DNA of 64,000 bases from Variovorax dokdonensis (GCF_030316895.1 NZ_JASZYV010000003.1:62001-126000); one strand, 5' to 3'. Positions 49,119-59,028 are shown, counted from the first letter of the stretch. Made by a program: numbers and translations. Notes: generated from the letters alone by a model not told the origin.

Positions 49119-50024
49119 TCAGCCGAGCGCCGTATCGAGCAGCATCATCAGCACGAAGCCCAGCATCAGCCCGCTCGTCGCGTGGGCCTGATGCCCGTCG
49201 CGGTGCGACTCGGGAATGATCTCGTGGCTGATGACGAACAGCATCGCGCCAGCTGCGAAGCCGAGCCCCCAGGGCAGCAGCGCCGCCGAACCCGCCACCA
49301 GCGCCACGCCCATCAGGGCCCCGAGGGGCTCGACCAGCCCGGTCGCGGCGGCGATGGCCACCGCCTTTCCTCGCGAATAGCCCGCCGCCAGCAGGGCCAC
49401 GGCCACGACCAGACCCTCGGGCACGTCCTGGATCGAGATCCCGGTGGCCAGTGCGCTTCCGCTGATCGCGTCGCCGCCGCCGTAGCCGACACCGATCGCC
49501 AGCCCTTCGGGCAGGTTGTGCAGCGCAATGGCGAAGACGAAAAGCCAGGTGCGTCGCAGCAACTGCGCGTTGCGCACGTCGTCCACGCCTTTGAAGAAGT
49601 GCTCGTGCGGCAGGAAGCGGTCCATGGCCAGCATGACGGCGCCGCCCAGCAGGATCGCCATCGCCATCAGGCCGCCAGCGCCCCAGCGGCCCAGGCCGGT
49701 GGCCTGCGCGGCTTCCAGACCGGGCAAGACCAGCGAAAAGGCGCTGGCCGCCAGCATCACGCCGGCGCCAAAGCCCAGCAGGCTGGTCTGCACCCGTGCC
49801 GACAAGCGCTGCGAGAACATCACCGGCAGCGCCCCCAGCGCCGTGGCAAGGGCCGCGATGCTGCCGCCGGCCAATGCCTGGCCCGCCACGGGCGAGCTTT
49901 GCAGCGCCTGCCAGCCGCTCGTGAGCAGCACCAGCAAGCCAGCGCCGACGATGAACAGGCCGGCCAACCTCTGGGCGGCCCTGAGTGGATTCGCGTTTCT
50001 GGTCTGGGCGGTGGCGTATTTCAT
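49119..50024 (-). CDS. ZIP family metal transporter
   Basis: A 301-residue inner-membrane metal importer with about eight helices. The metal-transport motifs are LHNLPEGLAIGVGYGGG (about 175-191) and IQDVPEGLVVAVALLAAGYS (about 207-226), and HEIIPESHRDGH lies near 272. A His-containing loop (LPHEHFFKGVDD) lies before the fourth helix. The family moves Zn, Fe or Mn inward. A near-perfect Fur box directly upstream of its start points to iron-controlled expression, so ferrous iron uptake is likely. Confidence 0.9.
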   Translation of the reverse strand: MKYATAQTRNANPLRAAQRLAGLFIVGAGLLVLLTSGWQALQSSPVAGQALAGGSIAALATALGALPVMFSQRLSARVQTSLLGFGAGVMLAASAFSLVLPGLEAAQATGLGRWGAGGLMAMAILLGGAVMLAMDRFLPHEHFFKGVDDVRNAQLLRRTWLFVFAIALHNLPEGLAIGVGYGGGDAISGSALATGISIQDVPEGLVVAVALLAAGYSRGKAVAIAAATGLVEPLGALMGVALVAGSAALLPWGLGFAAGAMLFVISHEIIPESHRDGHQAHATSGLMLGFVLMMLLDTALG

Positions 50025-50029
50025 GACTC

Positions 50030-50048
50030 AATGATAATTATTCTCATT
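50030..50048 (-). promoter_or_regulatory. Fur box upstream of the ZIP transporter
   Basis: AATGATAAT-T-ATTCTCATT is a 9-1-9 inverted repeat with one mismatch. Its core TGATAAT-N-ATTCTCA differs from the 7-1-7 Fur consensus TGATAAT-N-ATTATCA at one base. It begins 6 bases upstream of the ZIP start codon, where Fur would block transcription or initiation. It could also influence moaA on the other side, 110 bases away. Confidence 0.75.
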
Positions 50049-50157
50049 TGCCTGATGGGTTGATCCTTTCAATCCGGCCGATAGCCCTGACGCGTTCTGG
50101 ATTCATTGACCGCGGTCACCCGCCCGATCGTTCTCATTGGGGTAAATTGCCTCACCG

Positions 50158-51303
50158 ATGACCGAAGTCCGCATTCCGTTGAGCGCCCTGGGGCGGCCCC
50201 TGCGCCTCGATGCCGCCGCACCGCCTCTGGCGCCCGAAGGCACCGCCCTGCTCGACCGACTGGGCCGCCCGCTGACGGACCTGCGCATCAGCGTCACCGA
50301 CCGATGCAACTTCCGCTGCAGCTACTGCATGCCCAAGGAAGTCTTCGACAAGGACTACCCCTACCTGCCTCATGGCGCGCTGCTGAGCTTCGAGGAGATC
50401 ACACGCCTGGCCCGCCTCTTCGTCGCCCAGGGCGTCCACAAGATCCGCCTGACGGGCGGCGAGCCCCTGCTGCGCAAGAACATCGAACGCCTGATCGAGC
50501 AACTGGCCGTGCTGCGCACGCCGGACGGTCAGGCGCTGGACCTCACGCTCACCACCAACGGCTCCCTGTTGGCGCGCAAGGCGCAATCGCTGCGCGACGC
50601 CGGCCTGCAGCGCGTGACCGTCAGCCTCGATGGACTGGACGACACGGTGTTCCGGCGCATGAACGATGTCGACTTTCCCGTCGCCCAGGTGCTCGAGGGA
50701 CTGGAGGCGGCGCGCAGCGTCGGGCTTGGCCCGATCAAGGTCAACATGGTCGTCAAGCGCGGCACGAACGAAGGCGAGATCCTGCCGATGGCACGTCGGT
50801 TTCGCGGAAGTGGCGTCGTGCTGCGATTCATCGAATACATGGACGTTGGCGCCACGAACGGCTGGCGCATGGATGAAGTGGTGCCTTCTGCCGAGGTGGT
50901 GCAACGCCTGTCCGAAGAGTTTCCGCTGGTGCCGCTTCACGCCACCGCACCGGGCGAGACCGCCCAACGCTGGGGCTATGCAGGCCCGGACGGCCGGCAC
51001 GACCCCGCCCTGGGTGAAGTGGGCGTCATCAGCAGCGTGACGCAGGCCTTCTGCAGCGACTGCACACGAGCACGGCTGTCGACCGAGGGCCGTCTGTATC
51101 TGTGCCTGTTCGCCAGCCAAGGCCATGACCTGAAGCCGCTCCTGCGCGAACGCCAGGCCAGCGATGCACAGATCGCCTCGGCCATCGCCGCCATCTGGCA
51201 AGGTCGCGCCGATCGCTATTCGGAACTGCGCGGCCTGCGAGCACCCGACGAAGCGCCGGCCTCGGGCGCTCGCCGGGTCGAAATGAGCTACATCGGCGGA
51301 TGA
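50158..51303 (+). CDS. moaA: GTP 3',8-cyclase (molybdenum cofactor step 1)
   Basis: Radical SAM enzyme making the first molybdopterin intermediate from GTP with MoaC. The 381-residue product has the N-terminal 4Fe-4S motif CNFRCSYC (CxxxCxxC, about 47-54) and the C-terminal second cluster region [21 protein letters not shown]. It ends in the required Gly-Gly tail (SYIGG), so both halves are intact. [11 protein letters not shown] near 101 is the SAM-binding GGE. moeA follows with a 4-base overlap. Confidence 0.96.
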   Translation: MTEVRIPLSALGRPLRLDAAAPPLAPEGTALLDRLGRPLTDLRISVTDRCNFRCSYCMPKEVFDKDYPYLPHGALLSFEEITRLARLFVAQGVHKIRLTGGEPLLRKNIERLIEQLAVLRTPDGQALDLTLTTNGSLLARKAQSLRDAGLQRVTVSLDGLDDTVFRRMNDVDFPVAQVLEGLEAARSVGLGPIKVNMVVKRGTNEGEILPMARRFRGSGVVLRFIEYMDVGATNGWRMDEVVPSAEVVQRLSEEFPLVPLHATAPGETAQRWGYAGPDGRHDPALGEVGVISSVTQAFCSDCTRARLSTEGRLYLCLFASQGHDLKPLLRERQASDAQIASAIAAIWQGRADRYSELRGLRAPDEAPASGARRVEMSYIGG

Positions 51304-52568
51304 GCGTGCCCGTCGCGCTCCGCGTTGACGAGGCGCAGGCCCTCCTGGCGCAACTCGCCACGCGCAGCGCCATCACCGCGCATGAAGAGGTGCCACTGCA
51401 CGCCGCATTGCAGCGCGTTCTGGCCCACGACCTCGTCTCGCCTTTTTCCGTGCCTCCACACGACAACTCGGCGATGGACGGCTACGCCTTCTCGGGTACC
51501 GCACTGCAGGGCCCGGATGCCGAAGTCCGTCTGCAGGTCGTGGGCACCGCCCTCGCTGGCACCGCGTGGCACCAGCCCGTGCGCGACGGCCAGGCCGTTC
51601 GCATCATGACCGGCGCCAAGATGCCGCCAGGCCTGGACACCGTCGTGGCGCTGGAGCAATGCCGCATCGACGGCGACGCGGTGCGATTCGACGCGCGCGT
51701 CTTGCGCCCGGGCGACAACCGGAGGCTTGCCGGCGAAGACCTTCGCCAGGGCGAGCCCGCGCTGCGCCGTGGCGACCGGCTCGGACCGGCAGCCCTGGGC
51801 CTGGCCGGAAGCCTGGGAAGCGCCCGCCTGGCTGTGTTCCGCCGGCTGCGTGTGGCCTACTTCTCGACCGGCGACGAACTGCTCAGCCTGGGCGACGCGC
51901 CCCGCGAAGGCGCCATCTACGACAGCAACCGCCACACGGTCTGCGCGCTGCTGCGCGGCCTGGGCTGCGAGGTGATCGACCTGGGGCTGGTGCGTGACGA
52001 TCCAGCTAGCCTGGAGGCCACGCTGCAGCAAGCGGCCGACCAGGCCGACGCCATCATCACCAGCGGTGGCGTCAGCGTCGGCGATGCGGACCATACGCGT
52101 GCCGTCATGCAGCGCCTGGGCGAGATGGCGTTCTGGCGCATCGCCATGCGACCGGGCCGGCCGATGGCGGTCGGATCGATCGCTCACGGCGACCCCGGCC
52201 GCGCCCCGGCGGCGCTGTTCGGTCTGCCAGGAAATCCGGTTGCGACGATGGTGAGCTTTCTGGCTTTCGTCCGCCCCGCGCTGCTGCGCATGATGGGCGG
52301 CAATGAAGCCGCCGCTGCCGCGCCGCCCTTGCTGCGCGCGCGAAGCGCATCTGCCATTGCCAAGAAGCCCGGTCGCACCGAATACCAGCGCGCATGGGTG
52401 CAGCCGAGGCCGGGCGACTTGCCCAATGCGCGCCTGGCCGGCAATCAGGGCTCGGGCGTGCTCAGTTCGATGGTGAAGGCCAACGGCCTCGTCGTGCTGC
52501 ACCACGACCAGGGTGACGTGGCCGCCGGCGATGAAGTGGATGTGATGATGTTCGAGGGCGTGCTCTAG
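51300..52568 (+). CDS. moeA: Molybdopterin molybdotransferase
   Basis: Inserts molybdate into adenylated molybdopterin. The 422-residue product has the N-terminal [17 protein letters not shown] segment (about 43-59), [20 protein letters not shown] (about 101-120), the MoCF-binding region [15 protein letters not shown] (about 186-200) and [14 protein letters not shown] (about 256-269), and a C-terminal domain IV. All are characteristic of MoeA. ATGA overlap with moaA makes them one unit; it converges on rnhA. Confidence 0.95.
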   Translation: MSVPVALRVDEAQALLAQLATRSAITAHEEVPLHAALQRVLAHDLVSPFSVPPHDNSAMDGYAFSGTALQGPDAEVRLQVVGTALAGTAWHQPVRDGQAVRIMTGAKMPPGLDTVVALEQCRIDGDAVRFDARVLRPGDNRRLAGEDLRQGEPALRRGDRLGPAALGLAGSLGSARLAVFRRLRVAYFSTGDELLSLGDAPREGAIYDSNRHTVCALLRGLGCEVIDLGLVRDDPASLEATLQQAADQADAIITSGGVSVGDADHTRAVMQRLGEMAFWRIAMRPGRPMAVGSIAHGDPGRAPAALFGLPGNPVATMVSFLAFVRPALLRMMGGNEAAAAAPPLLRARSASAIAKKPGRTEYQRAWVQPRPGDLPNARLAGNQGSGVLSSMVKANGLVVLHHDQGDVAAGDEVDVMMFEGVL

Positions 52569-52582
52569 GCCGTCGCTTCGAC

Positions 52583-53032
52583 TCAGAGCCGGCCCAGCGC
52601 CTTCTGCACACCCTTGTTGGCCAGCATGTCGGCGCGCTCGTTGCCCACATCACCGGAATGGCCCTTGACCCAGTGCCATTCGATCTCGTGCCCCCCGCCT
52701 TGCACCAGCGCGTCGAGCCGCTGCCAAAGCTCCACGTTCTTCACCGGCGAACCGGTCGACGTGCGCCAGCCCTTGGCCTTCCAGCCGCGGATCCACTCGG
52801 TGATGCCCTGGCGCACGTACTGGCTGTCCAGGTAGAGCGCCACCTTGCACGGGCGTTTGAGCGCCCCCAGTCCCTCGATGACGGCGGTCAGTTCCATGCG
52901 GTTGTTGGTCGTTCCCAGTTCGCCGCCGAACAGTTCTTTCTCGCTGGCGCCGGCCTTGAGCCACACGCCCCAGCCGCCCGGGCCCGGATTGCCCTTGCAG
53001 GCGCCGTCGGTATACATCGTCACTTCGGTCAA
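52583..53032 (-). CDS. rnhA: Ribonuclease HI (TTG start)
   Basis: Degrades RNA in RNA-DNA hybrids. The 149-residue product has the typical [20 protein letters not shown] start. The catalytic acids are D in YTDGAC, E in [13 protein letters not shown] in [10 protein letters not shown] and D in [11 protein letters not shown]. The TTG at 53032 is proposed because it gives the usual N-terminus (MTEVTMYTD) and AAAGAGA lies 7 bases before it; GTG and ATG codons 3 and 5 triplets later are alternatives. The TTG overlaps the methyltransferase stop as TTGA, implying translational coupling. Confidence 0.92.
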   Translation of the reverse strand: MTEVTMYTDGACKGNPGPGGWGVWLKAGASEKELFGGELGTTNNRMELTAVIEGLGALKRPCKVALYLDSQYVRQGITEWIRGWKAKGWRTSTGSPVKNVELWQRLDALVQGGGHEIEWHWVKGHSGDVGNERADMLANKGVQKALGRL

Positions 53033-53823
53033 CGGATGATCTCTTTCGTCTTTTTTCTGTGATGCGTCGAGCCGTGGTGAACGCGTCCGGCAATGGGCAC
53101 CGGCGCAGCGGCAATGGATGGCTTGCGCTTCCAGTTGGCCTGCAGCATCGTCATGCCACGTACGCGCTTGACGGCCACCACGAAGTACACGGCGCCGAAA
53201 ATGGGCCACCAGCGCTCGCCGGCGCCATCCAGCCACCGGTAGCGATCGAGCCACGCCTGGCTTTGCACGGCGGGCCGGTAGACGCCGAAGCGTCCGGATT
53301 CCACCTCGAAACTCAGCAGCCTCAACCAGTCGCGCATGCGCCAGTAACCGATGAAGTCGCCTGCCTCGGGCAGGAACAACTCGCCGAAGCCCAGGCTCCG
53401 GTAGAGCCGCGCGCGCCGCTGGCGCCAGCCCCACAGGCTGGTCGGGTTGAGTCCGCAGATCACCACCTTGCCCTCGGGCACCAGCACCCGCTCCACTTCG
53501 CGCAACGTGGCGTGAGGGTCCGGGTTGAGTTCGAGCGCGTGCGGCAGCACCACCAGGTCGAGGCTGTTGGCCTCGAAAGGCAGTGCGGCAAAATCGGTCA
53601 TCAACGCCGGCTGGCGCTGCGCCGGCAGGTGGTCGGCGGCCAGCCAGCGGTGGGGCATGCGGTTGCCGCGCAGCGCATCGATCTGGGGTAAACCCAGTTG
53701 CACAGCGTGGTAGCCGAACACATCGGCCACGGCCTGGTCGAACTGCGCCTGTTCCCATTCGAGCAGATACCTGCCCGGCGGGGTTTCCAGCCATTCCTCC
53801 AAACCTATAATTTCGCTGCTCAT
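53029..53823 (-). CDS. Class I SAM-dependent methyltransferase
   Basis: A 264-residue methyltransferase of the ubiE-like class I family, a usual neighbour of gloB and rnhA in Burkholderiales. The expected SAM region is partly degenerate: [51 protein letters not shown] (about 78-128) includes the [10 protein letters not shown] motif and the post-motif III strand. The glycine-rich motif I is weak ([14 protein letters not shown]). GAGGG lies 4 bases before the ATG at 53823. Its start codon overlaps that of the divergent gloB gene by two bases (CATG). Substrate is unknown. Confidence 0.85.
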   Translation of the reverse strand: MSSEIIGLEEWLETPPGRYLLEWEQAQFDQAVADVFGYHAVQLGLPQIDALRGNRMPHRWLAADHLPAQRQPALMTDFAALPFEANSLDLVVLPHALELNPDPHATLREVERVLVPEGKVVICGLNPTSLWGWRQRRARLYRSLGFGELFLPEAGDFIGYWRMRDWLRLLSFEVESGRFGVYRPAVQSQAWLDRYRWLDGAGERWWPIFGAVYFVVAVKRVRGMTMLQANWKRKPSIAAAPVPIAGRVHHGSTHHRKKTKEIIR

Positions 53824-54607
53824 GACCCTCGTTCCGCTGCCCGCCTTTGCCGACAACTACATCTGGATGCTCCAGATCGAGTCCGGCGCGATTGTGGTGG
53901 ACCCAGGTGACGCCAAGCCCGTGTTGAATGCCTTGGCGCAAAGCCATGTCAATCTGGCCGCGATTCTAGTCACCCACCATCATGCCGATCATGTCGGCGG
54001 CGTCGACGAACTGCGGCAAGCCACCGGCGCCGCCGTGTTCGGCCCGGCCGGTGAAGTCATTCCCGAACCCTGCACGCCGCTTTCCGAGGGCGACGTGGCC
54101 GAGGTTCTGGGCCTTCCTTTCTCGGTGATCGATGTGCCCGGCCACACGGCCGGCCATATCGCCTACTTTCTCCCCGCGAAAGCGTCGCCCGACGGCGTGC
54201 CGCTGCTCTTTTGCGGCGATACGCTTTTTTCGGGCGGCTGCGGCCGCCTGTTCGAAGGATCGCCGCGGCAGATGCTGCACTCGCTCGACGCCCTGGCGGC
54301 CCTGCCGGCCGATACGCGAGTGTGCTGCGCCCATGAGTACACGCTGTCGAACCTGCGATTCGCGCGAGCGGTGGAACCTTCCAACGACGCGCTCGCTCAA
54401 TACATGACCTCGTGCGAAGCGCGACGCGCCGCTGGGGAGCCCACGCTGCCCTCGCGCATCGACACCGAGCGTTCCATCAATCCCTTTCTCCGCAGCCGTG
54501 AAGCATCGGTTCGCCGCGCCGTGAGCACCCATGCAGGGCTCGCGGCAAAGGCGGACGACGCCGATGTCTTTGCGGCTTTGCGCCAATGGAAAAACGACTT
54601 TCGATGA
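53822..54607 (+). CDS. gloB: Hydroxyacylglutathione hydrolase (glyoxalase II)
   Basis: Hydrolyses S-D-lactoylglutathione to lactate and glutathione, the second step of methylglyoxal detoxification. The 261-residue product starts [17 protein letters not shown], typical of GloB. The zinc/iron motif [10 protein letters not shown] is near residue 52, then [12 protein letters not shown] (about 104), [17 protein letters not shown] (about 129) and [14 protein letters not shown]. Its ATG overlaps the divergent methyltransferase start by two bases, so its promoter must lie in that gene. The stop overlaps mltD by 4 bases. Confidence 0.95.
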   Translation: MTLVPLPAFADNYIWMLQIESGAIVVDPGDAKPVLNALAQSHVNLAAILVTHHHADHVGGVDELRQATGAAVFGPAGEVIPEPCTPLSEGDVAEVLGLPFSVIDVPGHTAGHIAYFLPAKASPDGVPLLFCGDTLFSGGCGRLFEGSPRQMLHSLDALAALPADTRVCCAHEYTLSNLRFARAVEPSNDALAQYMTSCEARRAAGEPTLPSRIDTERSINPFLRSREASVRRAVSTHAGLAAKADDADVFAALRQWKNDFR

Positions 54608-56070
54608 AGCTCCTGTGGGCCTGGCTGCTGGCCACCCTCTTCCTCGCCGGCTGCGCCTCGCAGGCGCCCCTGTTCCCCGACGGACCGCTCAAACCCATCT
54701 CGCAGACCGACATCGGCGCGGGCAAGGCGCACGGCGTCAAGTCCATGACGCCGCCTGTCGACATGTGGGACCGCATCCGCCGCGGCTTTGCCATGCCCGA
54801 CCTGGACAACGACCTGGTGCACGACCGCGAGCAGTGGTACGCCACCCGGCCCGACTACATCCAGCGCATGACGGAGCGCTCCAACAAGTACATCTTCTTC
54901 ATCGTGGAAGAACTGGAGCGGCGCAACATGCCCACGGAGTTGGCGCTGCTGCCCTACATCGAGAGCGCCTTCAACCCTCAGGCGGTATCGAGCGCCCGTG
55001 CGATGGGCATGTGGCAGTTCATGCCGGCCACCGGCAGCGACTACGACCTCAAGCAGAACATCTTCCGCGACGACCGGCGCGACGTCATCGCGTCGACCCG
55101 CGCCGCCCTCGACTACCTGCAGCGCCTGTATGACATGTTCGGCGACTGGCAGCTTGCCTTGGCGGCCTACAACTGGGGCGAAGGCAGCGTGGGCCGCGCC
55201 ATCAAGAAGAACCAGAGCGCCGGACTGGGCACGACCTACAGCGACCTGAACATGCCGGCCGAGACGCGCATGTACGTGCCCAAGCTGCAGGCGGTGAAGA
55301 ACATCGTGGCCAATCCGTCAAAGTTCGGCGTCGACCTTCCCTACATCTCGAACCACCCCTACTTCACCACCGTGGAACTCACGCGTGACCTGGACGTGGA
55401 CCTCGCCGCCAAGCTGGCCGACGTTCGCATCGAGGACTTTCGCGCGCTGAATCCGGCGGCCCACAAGCCGGTGCTGCTGGCCGCCGGGACGCCGAACATC
55501 CTTCTGCCGTGGGACAACGGCGTCATCTTCGAGCGCAACTTCAAGGCCCTCACCGAGGGCCAGTACGCAAGTTGGACGGCCTGGACGGTCCCCGAGACCA
55601 TGACCGCGGCCAATGCCGCGCAGCGTGCGGGCATGAGCGAGACCGACCTTCGCGCGGTCAACAACATTCCGCCGCGGATGATGATCAAGGCCGGCTCCAC
55701 CCTCATCGTGCCGCGTTCCGCCCGCGTGAAGGAAGACGTGGCCGCCGTCGTGGCCGACTCGGGACAGTTGAGCTTCCAACCCGAGGTCGTCACACGGCGC
55801 ACCTCGGTGCGCACGCGGGGCAACGAAAGCGTGACCTCGGTGGCGCGCCGCTACAAGCTCAGCCCGTCCAGTGTGGCGGAGTGGAACGACGTGCCGACCA
55901 ATCACGTCTTCAAGCGCGGCTTCAACGTGGTGGTGTACCTGCCGGTGCGTGAATCGAGTTCGCAGAGGGTCGGCTCAGGTGCCCGCAGCACGCCCACCAG
56001 CAAGCGCAGCGTCGCTGCGTCGCACAGCAAGTCGAAATCGAGCGGTTCGTCCAGCAAGCGCAAGCGCTGA
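54604..56070 (+). CDS. mltD: Membrane-bound lytic murein transglycosylase D-like lipoprotein
   Basis: A 488-residue peptidoglycan lytic transglycosylase. The signal ends in the lipobox LAGC ([19 protein letters not shown]), so it is a lipoprotein. The SLT domain has the catalytic Glu in LALLPYIESAFNPQAVSSARAMGMWQFMPATG (about 111-142) and the AAYNWGEGSVGRAI motif (about 188). A C-terminal LysM region follows (RTRGNESVTSVARRYKLSPSSVAEWNDV, about 405-432), and the tail is Ser/Lys/Arg-rich. It overlaps gloB by 4 bases; the earlier frame start at 54586 lies inside gloB and gives no proper signal peptide. Confidence 0.92.
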   Translation: MKLLWAWLLATLFLAGCASQAPLFPDGPLKPISQTDIGAGKAHGVKSMTPPVDMWDRIRRGFAMPDLDNDLVHDREQWYATRPDYIQRMTERSNKYIFFIVEELERRNMPTELALLPYIESAFNPQAVSSARAMGMWQFMPATGSDYDLKQNIFRDDRRDVIASTRAALDYLQRLYDMFGDWQLALAAYNWGEGSVGRAIKKNQSAGLGTTYSDLNMPAETRMYVPKLQAVKNIVANPSKFGVDLPYISNHPYFTTVELTRDLDVDLAAKLADVRIEDFRALNPAAHKPVLLAAGTPNILLPWDNGVIFERNFKALTEGQYASWTAWTVPETMTAANAAQRAGMSETDLRAVNNIPPRMMIKAGSTLIVPRSARVKEDVAAVVADSGQLSFQPEVVTRRTSVRTRGNESVTSVARRYKLSPSSVAEWNDVPTNHVFKRGFNVVVYLPVRESSSQRVGSGARSTPTSKRSVAASHSKSKSSGSSSKRKR

Positions 56071-56111
56071 ACTGCGGCAGTGCGGCCACGCCGGCCGCGT
56101 TCGCGGGTGGC

Positions 56112-56942
56112 CTACAGTTTTTCCGTCTCGCCGGCCCTGGGCTGCCAAGTCATGAGGCGCCGTTCGATCATGCCGACCACGGCATCGAGCACCAGCGCAA
56201 ATGCCGTCAGCACGAGGATGCCGGCAAAGACGGTGTTCACGTCGAACGTGCCTTCTGCCTGCAGGATCAGATAGCCCACGCCCCGCGCTGACCCCAGATA
56301 CTCGCCTACCACGGCGCCGACGAAAGCCAGGCCCACCGAGGTGTGAAGGCTCGAAAACACCCAACTCGTTGCGCTGGGCAGGTAGACGGTGCGCAACAGC
56401 TGCCTCTGGTTCGCGCCGAGCATCTTGGCATTGGCCAGCACGACGGGGCTGACCTCGCGCACGCCTTGATAGACGTTGAAGAAGACGATGAAGAACACCA
56501 GCGTCACGGCCAGTGCCACCTTGCTCCAGATGCCCAGGCCGAACCACAGGCCGAAGATGGGCGCCAGGATCACGCGCGGCATGGAATTGGCGGCCTTGAT
56601 GTAGGGATCGAGAATCAGGCTGGCGACCGGCGACAAGGCCAGCCACAGGCCGAACGCCATGCCAAGTACGGTACCCAGTCCGAAGGCCAGCAGCGTCTCG
56701 AGCAGGGTCACGCCAAGGTGAACATAGATGTCGGCATTGCCCGCGAGGCCTTCGGCGAAGAGCGCGTTCGGCCCGAAGCCAAACGGCATGAACCAACTCC
56801 AGATGCGCCCGAAAACCTGGACGGGTTGCCCGAAGAAAAAGGCCACGTTCGAATTGCGCGAAGCCAGGTGCCACGCCAAGAGCAGCACGATGAGCAGCGC
56901 GAGTTGCCAGTAGCGGGCATTGCGTTCGTTGGGCTTGATCAT
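56112..56942 (-). CDS. ABC transporter permease (SsuC/TauC-like)
   Basis: A 276-residue inner-membrane permease with about six helices, start MIKPNERNARYWQLALLIVLLLAWHLASR. The coupling loop (NAKMLGANQRQLLRTVYLPSATSWVFSSLHTSVG) is typical of the nitrate/sulfonate/taurine class. It is the last gene of a three-gene importer with the ATPase (1-base gap) and the binding protein. It resembles the importer at 20622-23994 in family, but is a separate single-permease system. Confidence 0.9.
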   Translation of the reverse strand: MIKPNERNARYWQLALLIVLLLAWHLASRNSNVAFFFGQPVQVFGRIWSWFMPFGFGPNALFAEGLAGNADIYVHLGVTLLETLLAFGLGTVLGMAFGLWLALSPVASLILDPYIKAANSMPRVILAPIFGLWFGLGIWSKVALAVTLVFFIVFFNVYQGVREVSPVVLANAKMLGANQRQLLRTVYLPSATSWVFSSLHTSVGLAFVGAVVGEYLGSARGVGYLILQAEGTFDVNTVFAGILVLTAFALVLDAVVGMIERRLMTWQPRAGETEKL

Positions 56943-56943
56943 C

Positions 56944-57759
56944 TCAGGCAGCCTTCTGCAACTGCTGGGCGTAGCCCTTGAGCACTTCGTCGCGCAACAC
57001 GCCCCAGATCTGCGCATGGAGTTCCACGAAGCGCGGCTGCGTGCGTACCTCGGCCACGTCGCGCGGACGAGGCAGGTCGATCACGAACTCTCCGATGGGC
57101 CTGGTCGCCGGCCCCGCCGACAGCACCACCACCCTGTCGCTCATGGCGATGGCTTCGTCGAGGTCGTGCGTGATGAACAGCACCGCCTTGCGCTTGGCGG
57201 CCCACAGATCGAGCACCTCGTTCTCCATTAGTTGCCGCGTCTGGATATCCAGTGCACTGAAGGGCTCGTCCATCAGGATGATGTCGGGATCGAGTGCCAG
57301 CACCTGGGCCAGCGCCGTACGCTTGCGCATGCCACCCGAAAGCTGGTGCGGATAGCGGTCGCCGAAGCCGCCCAGGCCCACCCGCTGCAGCCATTGGTTG
57401 GCCTGCTCCAAAGCCTGGGCCTTGGGCATACCGCGGTACTGCAAACCGACCGCCACGTTGTCCACCGCACGGCGCCAGGGCATGAGCGCCTCGGTCTGGA
57501 ACATGTAGCCCGCCCGGGTGTTGATGCCTTGCAGCGGCTGGCCGAATACCTTCACGGACCCGGCCGAAGGCGCCAGGAGCCCCGCTCCCACGTTCAGCAG
57601 CGTGGACTTGCCGCAACCGGTCGGCCCGACGACCGAGACGAACTCACCGGCAGACACACGCAGGGTGGTGTCAGCGACGGCGGTGTATCGCTGGGAATGG
57701 TCATCCTTCGACCGGAAGGTGCACTGGATGTCGATCAGTTCGAGCGCGTATTCGGACAT
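56944..57759 (-). CDS. ABC transporter ATP-binding protein (SsuB/TauB-like)
   Basis: A 271-residue ATPase subunit. Walker A VVGPTGCGKSTLLNVGAG (about 43-60), Q-loop YMFQTEALMPWRRAVDN, signature LSGGMRKRTALAQVLALDPD (about 146-165; MRKR instead of QQQR), Walker B IILMDEPFSALD and H-loop LFITHDLDEAIAM. Its start is 83 bases after the binding-protein gene, with a hairpin terminator-like element between them that may lower its expression. Upstream in-frame ATGs would run into the binding-protein gene. Confidence 0.92.
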   Translation of the reverse strand: MSEYALELIDIQCTFRSKDDHSQRYTAVADTTLRVSAGEFVSVVGPTGCGKSTLLNVGAGLLAPSAGSVKVFGQPLQGINTRAGYMFQTEALMPWRRAVDNVAVGLQYRGMPKAQALEQANQWLQRVGLGGFGDRYPHQLSGGMRKRTALAQVLALDPDIILMDEPFSALDIQTRQLMENEVLDLWAAKRKAVLFITHDLDEAIAMSDRVVVLSAGPATRPIGEFVIDLPRPRDVAEVRTQPRFVELHAQIWGVLRDEVLKGYAQQLQKAA

Positions 57760-57784
57760 TCGGTAAGAGACTGCGACAGAACGG

Positions 57785-57818
57785 GGAAAGAAAACGCCCG
57801 GCACGATCGGCCGGGCGT
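57785..57818 (-). terminator. Terminator/attenuator between binding protein and ATPase genes
   Basis: ACGCCCGGC (57794-57802) and GCCGGGCGT (57810-57818) form a 9-bp stem with a 7-base loop. Read on the minus strand a TTTTCTTT run follows. It lies just after the binding-protein stop and before the ATPase start, so it may allow more binding protein than membrane subunits to be made. Confidence 0.72.
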
Positions 57819-57842
57819 GTCCGATGGCGCCAAGGCCGAGCT

Positions 57843-58877
57843 TCAGGCCTTGAAGCGTTCCTTGGCGCGCTGGGCGAATTCGTTGGTGTAGGTGCGCGAG
57901 AGGTCGATCTTGTCGGCCTTGACGTCGGCGCTGAAGCTCGACAGCGCGTTCAGCGCGGTCTTGGGGCCCGAAGTGGGAATCAGCCCGTCGGTGGCGATCG
58001 CCTCGCGGATCTTGTCGAACGACGCCAGGTAGAGCGCGCGATCGCCAAGCAGATACGTTTCGGGCACCGTCTTGATGATGTCGCCGGGTCCGGCCGTCTG
58101 CAGCCACTTGAGGCCGTGCACGATGGCATTGGCCAGCGCCTGGCAGGTGTTCGGGTTCTTGTCGACGAAGTCCTGCGTGGTGTACAGGCATGCAGCCGGC
58201 ATCACGCCGCCGAAGACCTCTTGCGTGCCCTTGAGCGTGCGCGTGTCGCTGATGATCTTCACGTCGCCCTTTTGCTCGAGCATCGTCATGACCGGATCGG
58301 TGTTGCTGATGGCATCCACCTGGCCCGAGCGCAGCGCCGTCAGCGCACCGGCGGCCACGCCCACGCCGACGTAGCTCACTTCGTTGGCCTTGACGCCACC
58401 GCGCGAGAGCACCAGGTTGGCCACCATGTTGGTGGAAGAACCGGGCGCCGACACGCCGATCTTCTTGCCCCGCAGGTCGGACAGGTCCTTGTAGCTGGGC
58501 AGGTTCTTGGTCGACACACCCATCGCGATCTGGGGCGCACGCCCTTGCAGAACGATCGAGCGCAGAAACTGGTTCTTGGCCTGCAGGTTGATCGTGTGCT
58601 CGTAGGCGCCCGAACACACATCAGCCGATCCGCCGATCAGTGCCTGCAACGCGCGCGAGCCACCTGCGAAGTCCGATATCTCGACCTCGAGTCCCTCGGC
58701 CTTGAAGTAGCCCAGTTGCTCGGTGATGGTCAACGGCAGATAGTAGAACGCCGCCTTGCCACCCACGGAGATCGACACCTTGGTCTTCTCCGGCTTGGCC
58801 TGAGCGTAGACGAGGGGTGCACCCACCCAGGCCGCCGCCACTGCGGTCGCTGAGAGAAGAGTACGGCGAGTCAACAT
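57843..58877 (-). CDS. ABC transporter substrate-binding protein (NMT1/SsuA-like)
   Basis: A 344-residue periplasmic binding protein. The signal MLTRRTLLSATAVAAAWVGAPLVYA carries TRRTLL and may use the Tat or Sec route, with cleavage after VYA. The mature part is KTKVSISVGGKAAFYYLPLTITEQLGYFKAEGLEVEI, the usual opening of SsuA/NMT1 proteins. GSADVCSGAYEHTINLQAKNQ and GVSAPGSSTNMVANLVLSRGG are further ligand-cleft segments. It heads the importer operon; the ligand (nitrate, sulfonate, pyrimidine precursor or aromatic acid) is unknown. The 177-base gap upstream shows only a hairpin near 59029. Confidence 0.9.
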   Translation of the reverse strand: MLTRRTLLSATAVAAAWVGAPLVYAQAKPEKTKVSISVGGKAAFYYLPLTITEQLGYFKAEGLEVEISDFAGGSRALQALIGGSADVCSGAYEHTINLQAKNQFLRSIVLQGRAPQIAMGVSTKNLPSYKDLSDLRGKKIGVSAPGSSTNMVANLVLSRGGVKANEVSYVGVGVAAGALTALRSGQVDAISNTDPVMTMLEQKGDVKIISDTRTLKGTQEVFGGVMPAACLYTTQDFVDKNPNTCQALANAIVHGLKWLQTAGPGDIIKTVPETYLLGDRALYLASFDKIREAIATDGLIPTSGPKTALNALSSFSADVKADKIDLSRTYTNEFAQRAKERFKA

Positions 58878-59028
58878 GATGGTCCCGTGGTCGTGTAGTG
58901 AAGAGCTTTGCGAGGCAGCTTAGGTGCCACCTTGCGCCGCAGCATCGGGAACATCCCCCAGCGGGTTTCCACGTAAGCACGAAGGCCACGTGGCCGACCC
59001 TGGAGGTCAGCAGTCTTGATGAGGATGG

